Assembly (NCBI GenBank): GCA_910584485.1
Contig: CAJUAV010000003.1
Coordinates: forward strand, 171,315-235,314
Direction: 5' to 3'
Origin: an uncultured Alistipes sp.
GTDB taxonomy: Bacteria > Bacteroidota > Bacteroidia > Bacteroidales > Rikenellaceae
Length of the DNA: 64,000 nucleotides
Shown here: piece by piece, positions 25,811 through 35,006 of the stretch
Layout of the letters: the number at the start of each line of letters is the position of its first letter
Numbering within the stretch: position 1 is the stretch's first letter
The notes under the pieces: generated by a model
The model's database searches: none
Seen by the model: the letters and a program-made list of their open reading frames with translations, nothing else
What the model was told of the DNA's origin: nothing
Program-made: the position numbers and the translations under genes

Positions 25811-28050
25811 CAATAGCTTACCGTCGCCGTCTCCCAGGGCGACTGCCCGATCGAATGGCCTGCGCGGGCAGCCTCCGAGCGGATGCGCCGCATGGCCGAC
25901 TGCGCCTTCGAAAGTTCGCTTTTCATCCCCGCGTAGCGGCTTCCCTGCCAGCTCCCCGCGGCCGATCCCGCGCGGTTGCCCTCGCGGTCGCGGACCGAGA
26001 CGCCCGCGGCGGTGAGGCTGCGGTAGGCCGATTCGGCGACCCCTGCCCAACGGTCGTACATCGACCGGTAGTAGGAGGCGCTCATCCCCGACTCGACCTC
26101 GACCGCGCCGCTCTCCCCGCCTCCGCCGCCGTAGGCTTCGGCCGCGGCGACGAACTTTTTCCAGCCCGCTTCGATGCGGCGGTATTCGGCTTCGTCGATG
26201 CGCGTTTCGCCCTCCGTGCCGTCGCTGTAGCGGACCCACGACAGATCGCGTGCGATGCGGATCGTCGGGCCGCTGCGCGTGTGTTCGTAGCGGAGCGTCG
26301 TTTTGGGAGGCATTCGGCCGTAATCGATGTGGCCGCGGAGGATGGCGGCCTTGTAGACGAAAGCCTCGTCGGTCGTTTCGAGCAGCAGCATGGCGAAACT
26401 GCCGCCGCCGATTTCGCCCAGCCCGTTGCCGAGCTCGAAATAGGGCATGGCGGGGGTCGGCGAGATGATTTGCTGGCCGCCGACCGTGCGGAACTCGATC
26501 GCGATGTGGAGGAATGTCTGCGGCTTGGTCCAGTAACAGGTGCCGCTCGTCGGAGGCGCCGTGCGGCGCGATCCGCTGTTTTGCGCGGCGGCTGCGCGGT
26601 TCGTGCCGCCGGCCGATGTCGTCGGACGACCAGACGGGGCCGCAGCGCCCTGCCGCTGGAGCTGCTGCACGCGGGCGATGCACGCCTCGGCGAGCGGGCG
26701 GTTCTCGGCCGTCGTGCAGTCGCGGAACCGGCGGTAGAAATGGAGGGCGCTCGTCAGGTTGCGGTCGCATCCGTTGCCGTGTTCGAACTGGGCGCCCAGC
26801 AGGTAGCAGGCGAACCAGTAGTCGCGGCTCGACGGCTCGCTGCAACCGACCGAGACCCCCAGCCAGTAGTGCGCCTTTTTCGGATCGTGCCGCGGGTTGT
26901 TTTTCATCGCATAGCACTCGCCCAGCGCGAAATAGGCCTCCTGCACCTTCGCCTCGGCGGCCCGTTCGAGCCACGGCACGGCCCGATCGTAACGCTGCGC
27001 CGCGACGAGTTCGCGGCCGCGGCGGAGGCATTCGGCAGGAGTGTGGCGTTCGACATCGGGGTGCTCTTCGGCGCGGCGGACGAAATCGACCATCGAGCCG
27101 TGTCGGCGGGGTGCGGGCAGTGCGGCGGCGAGCCGCTCGTGGGCCGCCAGACGGGCGGCAAAAGGAGCCTTCACCACCTGCTCGATCCGTTGGCGCGTCT
27201 CGGCCAGACAACGCGCGTAGGGGAGCAGGTGGGTTTTGAAGGCTTTATCGATCAGTTGTTTGACGTATTTCGCTTTGAACGGCGGGACGACCTGGCGGCC
27301 CGTTTCGTCGAAGAGGGCGAGCGTCGTTCCGCGTTCGGCGACGAACAGCACGACCGCGCCAAGTTCGTCGCTCCAGCATCCCGCCTTGCGCAGTTTCGGT
27401 TCCAGTCCGTACAGCGCGGCGATGTCGCGGTCGTCGAGCGAGCTGTATTGTGCGGGGAGGATCACCTTCCCCTCCGCATTGAGCAGGCCGTAGCCGCTGT
27501 CGGTGCGGAAGCGGATCAGCTCGGGGGCGTAAATCGTCCGCTCGAACTCGACGGCGCGGATCGGTGCGATCGGACGGAACGAGAGGTCGACGAGGCGGAA
27601 GGTGCTTTTCCCCTCCTCGCGCAGGGCGAAGAAAAGGGGTTCGTCGCGGTCGGTCGTGTTCTGCACCGGAACCACATGCCCCTTTTCGGGCGAGATCGGC
27701 ACCCCGTCGAATCCGACGAGGCGGTCGGGCGCGCTGCCGTAGTGCCGCGTCAGGAAAAAATGCGGCCAGATCTGCGGGGCATCTTCGAACGCCTCCTCCG
27801 TGACGCGGCCGCCCGTGCGGTCGATCAGGTAGCAGCGCCCCTCGTGGCGGACGTAGGCGACGGGGTGCCCCTTGGGGAAATGCGCGGCGTGGTCGAAGAC
27901 GCAGGGAATGACGTTGTTTCCTTCGTCGTCGAAATAGCCCGCCCTGCCCGAGGCGTCCTTGCCGGGGGAGAGCCACGGCAGCTCCTGCTGTTGAGCGCGG
28001 AGGGCGCCGACGGCAAACAGCAGAGTGGCGAGCAGCAGGTTGCGGATCAC
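25810..28050 (-). CDS. Secreted WG-repeat and Sel1-like-repeat protein
   Basis: 746 aa with a GTG start giving signal peptide MIRNLLLATLLFAVGALRAQ. Residues about 30-260 contain WG-type repeats (GRAGYFDDEGNNVIPCVFDHA; SGYGLLNAEGKVILPAQYSSL). Residues about 385-470 contain Sel1/TPR-like helices (PWLERAAEAKVQEAYFALGE, AHYWLGVSVGCSEPSSRDY). The last 200 residues are unfamiliar and include a Gly-rich stretch. WG and Sel1 repeats are protein-interaction scaffolds. No enzyme is visible. The GTG is chosen because it directly follows a good promoter (28080-28110) and restores a signal peptide. No ATG does so. Confidence 0.75.
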   Translation of the reverse strand: MIRNLLLATLLFAVGALRAQQQELPWLSPGKDASGRAGYFDDEGNNVIPCVFDHAAHFPKGHPVAYVRHEGRCYLIDRTGGRVTEEAFEDAPQIWPHFFLTRHYGSAPDRLVGFDGVPISPEKGHVVPVQNTTDRDEPLFFALREEGKSTFRLVDLSFRPIAPIRAVEFERTIYAPELIRFRTDSGYGLLNAEGKVILPAQYSSLDDRDIAALYGLEPKLRKAGCWSDELGAVVLFVAERGTTLALFDETGRQVVPPFKAKYVKQLIDKAFKTHLLPYARCLAETRQRIEQVVKAPFAARLAAHERLAAALPAPRRHGSMVDFVRRAEEHPDVERHTPAECLRRGRELVAAQRYDRAVPWLERAAEAKVQEAYFALGECYAMKNNPRHDPKKAHYWLGVSVGCSEPSSRDYWFACYLLGAQFEHGNGCDRNLTSALHFYRRFRDCTTAENRPLAEACIARVQQLQRQGAAAPSGRPTTSAGGTNRAAAAQNSGSRRTAPPTSGTCYWTKPQTFLHIAIEFRTVGGQQIISPTPAMPYFELGNGLGEIGGGSFAMLLLETTDEAFVYKAAILRGHIDYGRMPPKTTLRYEHTRSGPTIRIARDLSWVRYSDGTEGETRIDEAEYRRIEAGWKKFVAAAEAYGGGGGESGAVEVESGMSASYYRSMYDRWAGVAESAYRSLTAAGVSVRDREGNRAGSAAGSWQGSRYAGMKSELSKAQSAMRRIRSEAARAGHSIGQSPWETATVSY

Positions 28051-28079
28051 GGGGTTTCGTTCTTTTGCGGGTTGCTTTA

Positions 28080-28110
28080 CAAAGATAAGCGTTTTTTTTC
28101 GTTTCCGCAA
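28080..28110 (-). promoter_or_regulatory. Bacteroidota-type promoter for the WG-repeat gene
   Basis: Minus strand: TTG of the -33 element (complement of 28108-28110), 20-bp spacer, -7 element TATCTTTG (complement of 28080-28087). The leader to the GTG at 28050 is about 25 nt, which supports that start. Confidence 0.75.
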
Positions 28111-28280
28111 GGCGCGCGGAGGAAACGGAGACGGCGGTGCAGCGATTGTAAATGCGCTGTCAGCCAGCGCATAATGTTCCGATCCATAAGAAAAAACTAT
28201 ACTTTTGAAAATCCGATCGGAAAACAGAATCGAATCGGGGCTAAAATCCTGAAAAAAGGGCGAAAAAGAGCGCATATATA

Positions 28281-28310
28281 TTGTGTTATAAAAATTTTTG
28301 CGTATCTTTG
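28281..28310 (+). promoter_or_regulatory. Promoter of the str-S10 operon (rpsL)
   Basis: TTG at 28281-28283 (-33), a 19-bp AT-rich spacer, then a perfect -7 box TATCTTTG at 28303-28310. Transcription should begin about 28317, leaving a leader of roughly 48 nt with no strong structure before rpsL. Confidence 0.88.
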
Positions 28311-28364
28311 CAGTCCATTTTGGAGAATGGAAATAGAAAATTAACCAATTAAAGGACAGTTAAA

Positions 28365-28748
28365 ATGCCAACTATTCAACAGTTAGTTCGTAACGGCCGA
28401 GTAGCGATGGAGGACAAATCGAAGTCGCCCGCACTCGCCGCGTGTCCGCAGCGCCGCGGCGTTTGTACCCGTGTGTACACGACGACCCCGAAAAAGCCTA
28501 ACTCGGCTATGCGTAAGGTGGCACGTGTGAGATTGACCAACGGCAAGGAGGTGAATGCCTACATCCCCGGCGAAGGTCACAACCTGCAGGAGCACTCGAT
28601 CGTACTCGTTCGCGGCGGTCGTGTGAAGGACCTCCCGGGTGTTCGTTATCACCTCGTGCGCGGTGCGCTCGACTCGGCGGGCGTCGACGGTCGTCGCCAG
28701 CGTCGTTCGAAATACGGTGCCAAGCGTCCCAAGGCCGCCAAGAAGTAA
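28365..28748 (+). CDS. rpsL: 30S ribosomal protein S12
   Basis: 127 aa decoding-centre protein of the small subunit. The conserved loops TTPKKPNSAMRKVARVRL and GRVKDLPGVRYH both carry the Lys residues found in streptomycin-sensitive strains. First gene of a long ribosomal operon with its own promoter 55 bp upstream. It is followed after 44 bp by rpsG. Confidence 0.98.
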   Translation: MPTIQQLVRNGRVAMEDKSKSPALAACPQRRGVCTRVYTTTPKKPNSAMRKVARVRLTNGKEVNAYIPGEGHNLQEHSIVLVRGGRVKDLPGVRYHLVRGALDSAGVDGRRQRRSKYGAKRPKAAKK

Positions 28749-28792
28749 CCCCGATCCCCACAAGCAACACACTTAAGATTCTATAAATTGCT

Positions 28793-29269
28793 ATGAGAAA
28801 AGCAAAGCCAAGAAAGCGAATTCTACTTCCGGATCCGAAGTTCGGAGACGTGGCTGTGACCCGTTTCGTGAACAACCTCATGCTGGATGGTAAGAAGAGT
28901 ATTGCCTACACCATCTTCTACGATGCACTGGAGCTGGTGGGCAAGAAGATGAAGGATGCTGATAAATCTCCGCTGGAAATCTGGAAACAGGCCCTCGAGA
29001 ACATCACTCCTCAAGTCGAAGTGAAGTCGAAGCGTATCGGTGGCGCCACCTTCCAGGTCCCCATGGAGGTTCGTCCGGAGCGCAAGATTTCTATTTCCAT
29101 GAAAAACCTTGTTCTGTTCTCCCGCAAGCGCGCCGGCAAGACGATGGCTGACAAACTCTCGGCAGAGATCATGGATGCCTACAACCAGCAGGGTGCCGCC
29201 TTCAAGCGCAAGGAGGAGATGCACCGCATGGCCGAGGCCAACAAGGCATTCGCTCACTTCCGTTTCTAA
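28793..29269 (+). CDS. rpsG: 30S ribosomal protein S7
   Basis: 158 aa primary 16S-binding protein that nucleates assembly of the 30S head. It starts MRKAKPRKRILLPDPKFGD. VTRFVNNLMLDGKKS and GGATFQVPMEVRPERK are the standard S7 motifs. fusA follows after 15 bp. Confidence 0.98.
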   Translation: MRKAKPRKRILLPDPKFGDVAVTRFVNNLMLDGKKSIAYTIFYDALELVGKKMKDADKSPLEIWKQALENITPQVEVKSKRIGGATFQVPMEVRPERKISISMKNLVLFSRKRAGKTMADKLSAEIMDAYNQQGAAFKRKEEMHRMAEANKAFAHFRF

Positions 29270-29284
29270 AAGCAGGATACACCA

Positions 29285-31399
29285 ATGGCAGCAAGAGACT
29301 TACATTACACGCGCAACATCGGTATCATGGCGCACATCGATGCCGGTAAGACGACCACGTCGGAGCGTATCCTCTTCTATACGGGCAAAACCCACAAGAT
29401 CGGCGAGGTGCACGAGGGCGGCGCCACCATGGACTGGATGGTCCAGGAGCAGGAGCGCGGCATCACGATCACCTCGGCCGCCACGACGGCCTTCTGGCAG
29501 TACAAGGATCACCAGTACCAGATCAACCTGATCGACACCCCGGGACACGTCGACTTCACCGTCGAGGTGGAGCGTTCGCTGCGTGTGCTCGACGGCGCCA
29601 TCGCCACCTTCTGCGCCGTCGGCGGCGTGGAGCCCCAGTCGGAGACCGTATGGCGTCAGGCCGACAAGTACAACGTCCCCCGCATCGGTTACGTCAACAA
29701 GATGGACCGCACGGGTGCCGACTTCCTGAACGTCTGCGGCCAGATCAAGGAGCACTTCGGCGCTACGGCGCTGCCCGTGGTCCTGCCGATCGGCGCCGAG
29801 GACAAGTTCGAGGGTTTGGTAGACCTTATATATAATAACGCGATCTACTATTTCGACGACAAGACCGTCCGCGACAATTTCGAGCTTCGCGAGATTCCCG
29901 ATTCGATGAAGGCCGAGGCTGCCGAGTGGCGCGCCAAGCTCATCGAGGAGGTCGCCTCGACCGATGACGCCCTGATGGAGAAGTTCTTCGAGGATCCCGA
30001 TTCGATCACCCCCGAGGAGCTGCTCGCCGCCATCCGCAAGGCCACGATCTCGATGCAGCTCGTGCCGATGCTCTGCGGCTCGTCGTTCCACAACAAGGGC
30101 GTGCAGAAGCTCCTCGACTACGTCATGGCTTTCCTCCCCTCGCCGCTGGATGTTCCCGCTGTCGAGGGTATGAACCCCAAGACCGAGGAGACCGAGGTGC
30201 GCAACGCCACGGAGGAGGATCCCTTCTGCGGCCTCGCCTTCAAGATCGCTACCGACCCCTTCGTGGGCCGTCTGGCATTCGTCCGCGTTTACTCGGGTAA
30301 GCTCGACGCCGGTTCGTACGTCCTGAACGCACGCAGCGGCAAGCGCGAGCGCATCAGCCGCATCTACCAGATGCACGCCAACAAGCAGAATCCGCTCGAG
30401 ACGGTTTCGGCCGGCGACATCTGCGCAGCCGTGGGCTTCAAGGAGATCCGCACGGGCGATACGCTCTGCGCCGAGAACGCACCCATCGTCCTGGAGCAGA
30501 TGACCTTCCCCGAGCCGGTGATCGGCCTGGCAGTAGAGCCCAAGACGCAGAAAGACCTCGACAAACTCGGCATCGCGCTGGCGAAGCTCGCCGAGGAGGA
30601 CCCCACCTTCACGGTACACACCGACGAGGATTCGGGTCAGACGGTCATCAGCGGTATGGGTGAGCTCCACCTCGACATCATCGTCGACCGTCTGCGCCGC
30701 GAGTTCGGCGTCGAGATCAACCAGGGCGCTCCGCAGGTAGCCTACAAGGAGGCCCTGACGAAGACCGTCCAGCACCGCGAGGTCTTCAAGAAGCAGACCG
30801 GCGGTCGCGGTAAGTTCGCCGACATCATCTTCGAGATCGGTCCCGCCGAGGAGGGCAAGATGGGTCTTACGTTCGTCGACGAGGTCAAGGGCGGTAACAT
30901 TCCGAAGGAGTTCATCCCCTCGGTTCAGAAGGGCTTCGAGGCTGCCATGTCGAACGGCGCCCTCGCAGGCTACCAGATGGACTCGATGAAGGTGACCCTC
31001 AAGGACGGTTCGTTCCACCCCGTCGACTCGGATCAGCTGTCGTTCGAAATCGCTGCCCGCAACGGTTACCGTGCCGCCGCTCCGAAGGCCGGTTCGATCA
31101 TCATGGAGCCGATCATGTCGGTCGAGGTCGTAACCCCCGAGGAGAACATGGGCGACATCATCGGCGACCTGAACAAGCGTCGCGGCCAGATCACCGGCAT
31201 GGAGTCGAAGGGTACGGCCCGCGTCGTGAAGGCCAAGGTGCCGCTGTCGGAGATGTTCGGCTACGTCACCGTGCTGCGTACGATCTCGTCGGGTCGCGCC
31301 ACGTCGTCGATGGAGTTCTCGCACTTCGAGGAGGTTCCCGCCGGTCTGGCGAAGGATATCATCGAGAAGGCGAGTGGTAAACGTAAGGATATTGAATAA
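29285..31399 (+). CDS. fusA: Elongation factor G
   Basis: 704 aa translational GTPase that moves tRNA and mRNA through the ribosome. G1 AHIDAGKTTTSERIL, G2/switch I ERGITITSAATTAFW, G3 DTPGHVDFTVEVERSL and G4 NKMDRTGAD are intact. Domains II-V are normal, including SGMGELHLDIIVDRLRR. It is the canonical EF-G of the str operon. No tuf gene follows: rpsJ begins 9 bp downstream, the common Bacteroidota arrangement. Confidence 0.98.
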   Translation: MAARDLHYTRNIGIMAHIDAGKTTTSERILFYTGKTHKIGEVHEGGATMDWMVQEQERGITITSAATTAFWQYKDHQYQINLIDTPGHVDFTVEVERSLRVLDGAIATFCAVGGVEPQSETVWRQADKYNVPRIGYVNKMDRTGADFLNVCGQIKEHFGATALPVVLPIGAEDKFEGLVDLIYNNAIYYFDDKTVRDNFELREIPDSMKAEAAEWRAKLIEEVASTDDALMEKFFEDPDSITPEELLAAIRKATISMQLVPMLCGSSFHNKGVQKLLDYVMAFLPSPLDVPAVEGMNPKTEETEVRNATEEDPFCGLAFKIATDPFVGRLAFVRVYSGKLDAGSYVLNARSGKRERISRIYQMHANKQNPLETVSAGDICAAVGFKEIRTGDTLCAENAPIVLEQMTFPEPVIGLAVEPKTQKDLDKLGIALAKLAEEDPTFTVHTDEDSGQTVISGMGELHLDIIVDRLRREFGVEINQGAPQVAYKEALTKTVQHREVFKKQTGGRGKFADIIFEIGPAEEGKMGLTFVDEVKGGNIPKEFIPSVQKGFEAAMSNGALAGYQMDSMKVTLKDGSFHPVDSDQLSFEIAARNGYRAAAPKAGSIIMEPIMSVEVVTPEENMGDIIGDLNKRRGQITGMESKGTARVVKAKVPLSEMFGYVTVLRTISSGRATSSMEFSHFEEVPAGLAKDIIEKASGKRKDIE

Positions 31400-31408
31400 G
31401 CAAACGAT

Positions 31409-31714
31409 ATGGATCAGAAAATCAGAATCAAGTTAATGTCATTCGATCACAATCTCGTCGACAAGTCGGCCGAGAAGATCGTAAAGACCGTAAAGAGCTC
31501 GGGCGCCGTCGTCAGCGGACCGGTACCCCTGCCCACGCGCAAGCAGATCTTTACCGTGAACCGCTCGACCTTCGTCAACAAGAAGGCGCGCGAGCAGTTC
31601 CAGCTCTGCACCTTCAAGCGGATTCTCGACATCTACTCGTCGACGCCCAAGACGATCGATGCGCTGATGAAACTCGAGCTCCCCTCGGGTGTCGACGTTC
31701 AGATCAAGCTGTAG
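31409..31714 (+). CDS. rpsJ: 30S ribosomal protein S10
   Basis: 101 aa. In other bacteria S10 (NusE) also joins transcription antitermination complexes. The motifs KLMSFDHNLVDKSAEKIV, GPVPLPTRKQIFTV and SSTPKTIDALMKLELPSGV are diagnostic. It follows fusA by 9 bp and is followed by an unusually long 203-bp gap before rplC. Confidence 0.98.
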   Translation: MDQKIRIKLMSFDHNLVDKSAEKIVKTVKSSGAVVSGPVPLPTRKQIFTVNRSTFVNKKAREQFQLCTFKRILDIYSSTPKTIDALMKLELPSGVDVQIKL

Positions 31715-31917
31715 ACGAACCGACGGATGAAGCGGGGACGGAGCCTCGCCCCGAGCGGGGCTCCGATCCTCACCTCTTCCTCCTCCCCGGCCCGCGGCAG
31801 GCGGCCGAAAGGACCGACGGGCGGACGACGAACGTCCGCACTGGTGCGTGCGGCGGCGGAGGAGTGACGCTGAAAAAACATTCACTTATTTATAACAAAC
31901 CAACAAGAGACAACAAA
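31715..31917 (+). other. Structured spacer between rpsJ and rplC
   Basis: 203 bp inside an otherwise compact operon. A stable hairpin has outer arms CGGAG (31739-31743) / CTCCG (31761-31765), inner arms CCCC (31749-31752) / GGGG (31757-31760) and a 5-nt bulge on the 5' side. GC-rich sequence follows, then an AT-rich stretch directly before rplC. No terminator T-run and no clear TAnnTTTG promoter were found. It could act as a leader for autoregulation by a downstream ribosomal protein (inference). Confidence 0.5.
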
Positions 31918-32532
31918 ATGTCAGGACTTATTGGAAAGAAAATCGGAATGACTTCCGTTTACAGTGCCGAGGGAAAGAATATTCCATGCACTGTCATTGA
32001 GGCTGGCCCGTGCGTTGTTACGCAAATCAAGACCGTCGAGAAGGACACCTACGACGCGGTCCAGATTGCCTATGACGAGAAGAGTGAAAAGCACACCACC
32101 AGCAGTTTGTTAGGTCACTTCAAGAAGGCCGGAACGACGCCCAAGCGCAAGCTCGCGGAGTTCAAGGGCATGCCTGAAGTGAATCTCGGCGACACGCTGA
32201 CCGTAGACCTCTTCACGGAGGAGGACTGGGTAGACGTGACCGGGATTTCGAAAGGTAAGGGCTACCAGGGCGTCGTCAAGCGCCACGGCTTCGCCGGTGT
32301 CGGTGGCCAGACGCACGGTCAGCACAACCGTCAGCGCAAACCCGGTTCGCTGGGTGCCTCGTCGTACCCCTCGCGCGTATTCAAGGGCAAGCGTCTCCCC
32401 GGCCAGATGGGCGGCGAGCAGGTGAAGGTGCTGAACCTGAAGGTTCTGAAAGTAATCCCCGAAAGCAACCTGATCCTCGTCAAGGGCTCGATCCCCGGGG
32501 CCAAGGGTGCTTATTTAACCATTGAGAAGTAG
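31918..32532 (+). CDS. rplC: 50S ribosomal protein L3
   Basis: 204 aa 23S-binding protein near the peptidyl-transferase centre. It starts MSGLIGKKIGMTSVYSAEGK. The GVVKRHGFAGVGGQTHGQHN and RKPGSLGASSYPSRVFKGK segments are the conserved L3 finger. The ATG at 31918 is preferred over an upstream one at 31864, which adds non-homologous residues. rplD starts 1 bp after the stop. Confidence 0.97.
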   Translation: MSGLIGKKIGMTSVYSAEGKNIPCTVIEAGPCVVTQIKTVEKDTYDAVQIAYDEKSEKHTTSSLLGHFKKAGTTPKRKLAEFKGMPEVNLGDTLTVDLFTEEDWVDVTGISKGKGYQGVVKRHGFAGVGGQTHGQHNRQRKPGSLGASSYPSRVFKGKRLPGQMGGEQVKVLNLKVLKVIPESNLILVKGSIPGAKGAYLTIEK

Positions 32533-32533
32533 T

Positions 32534-33160
32534 ATGGAATTAGCTGTATTGAACACACAAGGTAAAGAGACGGGTCGCAAGGTAGTCCTTTCGGAGGCCG
32601 TCTTCGGCGTGGAGGCTAATGACCACGCGATCTATCTCGACGTAAAGCAGTACCTGGCCGACCAGCGTCAGGGTACGCACAAGGCCAAGCAGCGCAACGA
32701 GGTGACGGGTTCGACCCGCAAGCTGAAGCGTCAGAAGGGTACCGGCGGTGCCCGCTGCGGTTCGATCCTCTCGCCCCTCTTCCCGGGCGGCGGCCGCGTC
32801 TTCGGTCCCGTACCCCGCGACTACAGCTTCAAGCTCAACAAGAAGCTCAAGCAGCTGGCTCGTCGCAGCGCGCTGACCTACAAGGCGCAGGCAGGCGCCA
32901 TCACGGTCCTCGAGGCCGTTTCGATGGAGGCCCCCAAGACCAAGACGGTCGCTGCGCTGGCCGCTGCGCTCAACGTAGCCGACAAGAAGGTGCTGCTCGT
33001 ACTGCCCGAGGGCAATGCGAACCTGCAGCTCTCGTGCCGCAACATCCCCAACATCATGCCGATCCTGGCCCAGAACGTCTGCACGTACCACGTGATGAAC
33101 GCTTCGGCCGTCGTGCTCGTCGAGGGTGCCGAGCAGGTTTTGAACACTTTGTTAGCATAA
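32534..33160 (+). CDS. rplD: 50S ribosomal protein L4
   Basis: 208 aa. It lines the peptide exit tunnel through its extended loop (RNEVTGSTRKLKRQKGTGGAR, GGGRVFGPVPRDYSFKLNKK). In E. coli L4 also represses the S10 operon. Whether that holds in Bacteroidota is unknown. It lies 1 bp after rplC and 14 bp before rplW. Confidence 0.97.
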   Translation: MELAVLNTQGKETGRKVVLSEAVFGVEANDHAIYLDVKQYLADQRQGTHKAKQRNEVTGSTRKLKRQKGTGGARCGSILSPLFPGGGRVFGPVPRDYSFKLNKKLKQLARRSALTYKAQAGAITVLEAVSMEAPKTKTVAALAAALNVADKKVLLVLPEGNANLQLSCRNIPNIMPILAQNVCTYHVMNASAVVLVEGAEQVLNTLLA

Positions 33161-33174
33161 AACGCAAAACAACC

Positions 33175-33465
33175 ATGGAGATTATTATTAAGCCGGTTTT
33201 AACCGAGAAAATGACGATTCAGGGCGAAAAGTTGAATCGCTACGGTTTTATCGTTGATGTGCGGGCTAACAAGCTGCAGATTCGTCAGGCCGTAGAGCAG
33301 ATGTACAACGTCGTCGTAACGGACGTGAATACCGTTAACTGCATGGGCAAGCTCAAGAGCCGCTACACGAAGGCGGGTCTGCTGGAGGGCCGTGCCAACA
33401 ACTTCAAGAAGGCGATCGTCACCTTGAAGGAGGGAGATAAGATCGATTTTTACAGTAATATCTAA
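33175..33465 (+). CDS. rplW: 50S ribosomal protein L23
   Basis: 96 aa, at the tunnel exit where trigger factor and SRP dock. It starts MEIIIKPVLTEKM. RYGFIVDVRANKLQIRQAVE and the TVNCMGKLKSRYTK loop are typical. A longer frame upstream is overlap with rplD. rplB begins 5 bp after. Confidence 0.97.
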   Translation: MEIIIKPVLTEKMTIQGEKLNRYGFIVDVRANKLQIRQAVEQMYNVVVTDVNTVNCMGKLKSRYTKAGLLEGRANNFKKAIVTLKEGDKIDFYSNI

Positions 33466-33470
33466 CGAAG

Positions 33471-34295
33471 ATGGCAGTCAAGAAATTTAAGCCTGTTACC
33501 GCAGGTACGAGACATAAGATTATCAGCGCCTACGACGAGATCACGAAATCGACGCCCGAAAAGTCGCTCGTGAGCGTCAAGAAGAGCTCGGGCGGCCGCA
33601 ACAACGACGGCAAGATGACCGTCCGCTACATCGGCGGCGGCCACAAGCAGATGTACCGTAACGTCGATTTCAAGCGTCAGAAGGACGGTGTCGCCGCGAC
33701 CGTGAAGTCGATCGAGTACGACCCGAACCGCACGGCGCGCATCGCACTCCTGGTTTACGCCGACGGCGTGAAGAGCTACATCATCGCTCCGAACGGCCTT
33801 CAGGTGGGTCAGACCGTCATGAGCGGCGCAGGCGTCGCTCCCGAGGTGGGCAACACGCTCCCCTTGAGCGAGATTCCGCTGGGTACGGTCGTCCACAACA
33901 TCGAACTCTACCCCGGTCAGGGTGCCGCCATGGCGCGTTCGGCCGGTTCGTACGCCCAGCTGCTGGCTCGTGAGGGCAAATTCGCCGTCATCAAGCTGCC
34001 TTCGGGCGAGACTCGTATGGTACTCGTTACCTGCCGCGCCACGGTGGGTGTCGTGTCGAACGTCGATCACAACCTCGAGTCGTCGGGCAAGGCGGGCCGC
34101 AGCCGCTGGCTGGGTCGCCGTCCGCACAACCGCGGTGTCGTGATGAACCCCGTCGATCACCCGATGGGTGGTGGTGAAGGCCGTGCTTCCGGTGGTCACC
34201 CGCGTTCGCGCAAGGGTCTGCTTGCCAAGGGTTACAAGACGCGCAACCCGAAGAAGACGACCTCGAAGTTCATTATTTCCAAGAAGAAAAAATAA
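33471..34295 (+). CDS. rplB: 50S ribosomal protein L2
   Basis: 274 aa protein needed for subunit joining and peptidyl transfer. The C-terminal core GVVMNPVDHPMGGGEGRA contains the functionally important His region, and the N-terminal KPVTAGTRHKIISAYDEITK is standard. 17 bp precede rpsS. Confidence 0.98.
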   Translation: MAVKKFKPVTAGTRHKIISAYDEITKSTPEKSLVSVKKSSGGRNNDGKMTVRYIGGGHKQMYRNVDFKRQKDGVAATVKSIEYDPNRTARIALLVYADGVKSYIIAPNGLQVGQTVMSGAGVAPEVGNTLPLSEIPLGTVVHNIELYPGQGAAMARSAGSYAQLLAREGKFAVIKLPSGETRMVLVTCRATVGVVSNVDHNLESSGKAGRSRWLGRRPHNRGVVMNPVDHPMGGGEGRASGGHPRSRKGLLAKGYKTRNPKKTTSKFIISKKKK

Positions 34296-34312
34296 TTAAA
34301 TAAGAGTACATA

Positions 34313-34582
34313 ATGAGCCGTTCATTAAAAAAGGGACCGTATATCGACCCGAAACTCGAGGCGAAGATCGTCGCACAGGCCGAGGGCAACAAGAAGGCGG
34401 TCATCAAAACTTGGTCGCGGGCAAGCATGATTTCGCCTGACTTCGTAGGTCAGACGGTCGCTGTCCACAACGGAAACAAATTCATCCCGGTCTATGTCAC
34501 CGAGAACATGGTTGGTCACAAGCTCGGCGAGTTCGCTCCCACGCGCACTTTCCGCGGTCACGCCGGTAACAAGAAAAAATAA
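34313..34582 (+). CDS. rpsS: 30S ribosomal protein S19
   Basis: 89 aa head protein that partners S13. MSRSLKKGPYIDPKLEAKI, KTWSRASMISPDFVGQTVAV and the C-terminal HKLGEFAPTRTFRGHAG are diagnostic. rplV begins 9 bp later. Confidence 0.98.
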   Translation: MSRSLKKGPYIDPKLEAKIVAQAEGNKKAVIKTWSRASMISPDFVGQTVAVHNGNKFIPVYVTENMVGHKLGEFAPTRTFRGHAGNKKK

Positions 34583-34591
34583 AGTAGCATT

Positions 34592-35002
34592 ATGGGTGCA
34601 AGAAAAGCAATAGCAGCCGAGAAGCGCTCGGCTGAAAAGAAGCAGAAGGCGATCGCCGTGCTGCGTGACTGCCCGACTTCGCCCCGCAAGATGCGTCTGG
34701 TTGCAGACATCATCCGCGGCGTGGAGATCAACAAGGCGTTGGGCATCCTCCGTTTTTCGAAGAAGGAGGCGTCGATCCGCATGGAGAAGCTCCTCAAGTC
34801 GGCCATCGCCAACTGGGAGGCCAAGAACGAGGGCGAGCGTCTCGAAGATGCGCAGCTCTGCGTGAAAGAGGTGTTCGTCGACGGCGGCCGCATGCTGAAG
34901 CGCATTCAGCCCGCTCCGCAGGGTCGTGCCCACCGTATCCGCAAGCGTTCGAACCATGTGACGATCGTCGTAGACAAAATCCAAACCGTAGAAAAGAACT
35001 AA
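34592..35002 (+). CDS. rplV: 50S ribosomal protein L22
   Basis: 136 aa exit-tunnel protein. The C-terminal beta-hairpin (VFVDGGRMLKRIQPAPQGR, AHRIRKRSNHVTIVV) and SPRKMRLVADIIRG are conserved. The N-terminal KAIAAEKRSAEKKQKAIAV extension makes it slightly longer than E. coli L22 (110 aa). rpsC follows after 4 bp. Confidence 0.97.
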   Translation: MGARKAIAAEKRSAEKKQKAIAVLRDCPTSPRKMRLVADIIRGVEINKALGILRFSKKEASIRMEKLLKSAIANWEAKNEGERLEDAQLCVKEVFVDGGRMLKRIQPAPQGRAHRIRKRSNHVTIVVDKIQTVEKN

Positions 35003-35006
35003 CAAG

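Larger units (their letters stand above)
28051..28364. other. Divergent promoter region between the WG-repeat gene and rpsL
   Basis: 314 bp, markedly AT-richer than its surroundings. It holds the minus promoter at 28080-28110, a short hairpin GCGCTG / CAGCGC (about 28155-28170), a possible second plus-strand -7 box TACTTTTG (28200-28207) and the main rpsL promoter (28281-28310). Confidence 0.7.
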
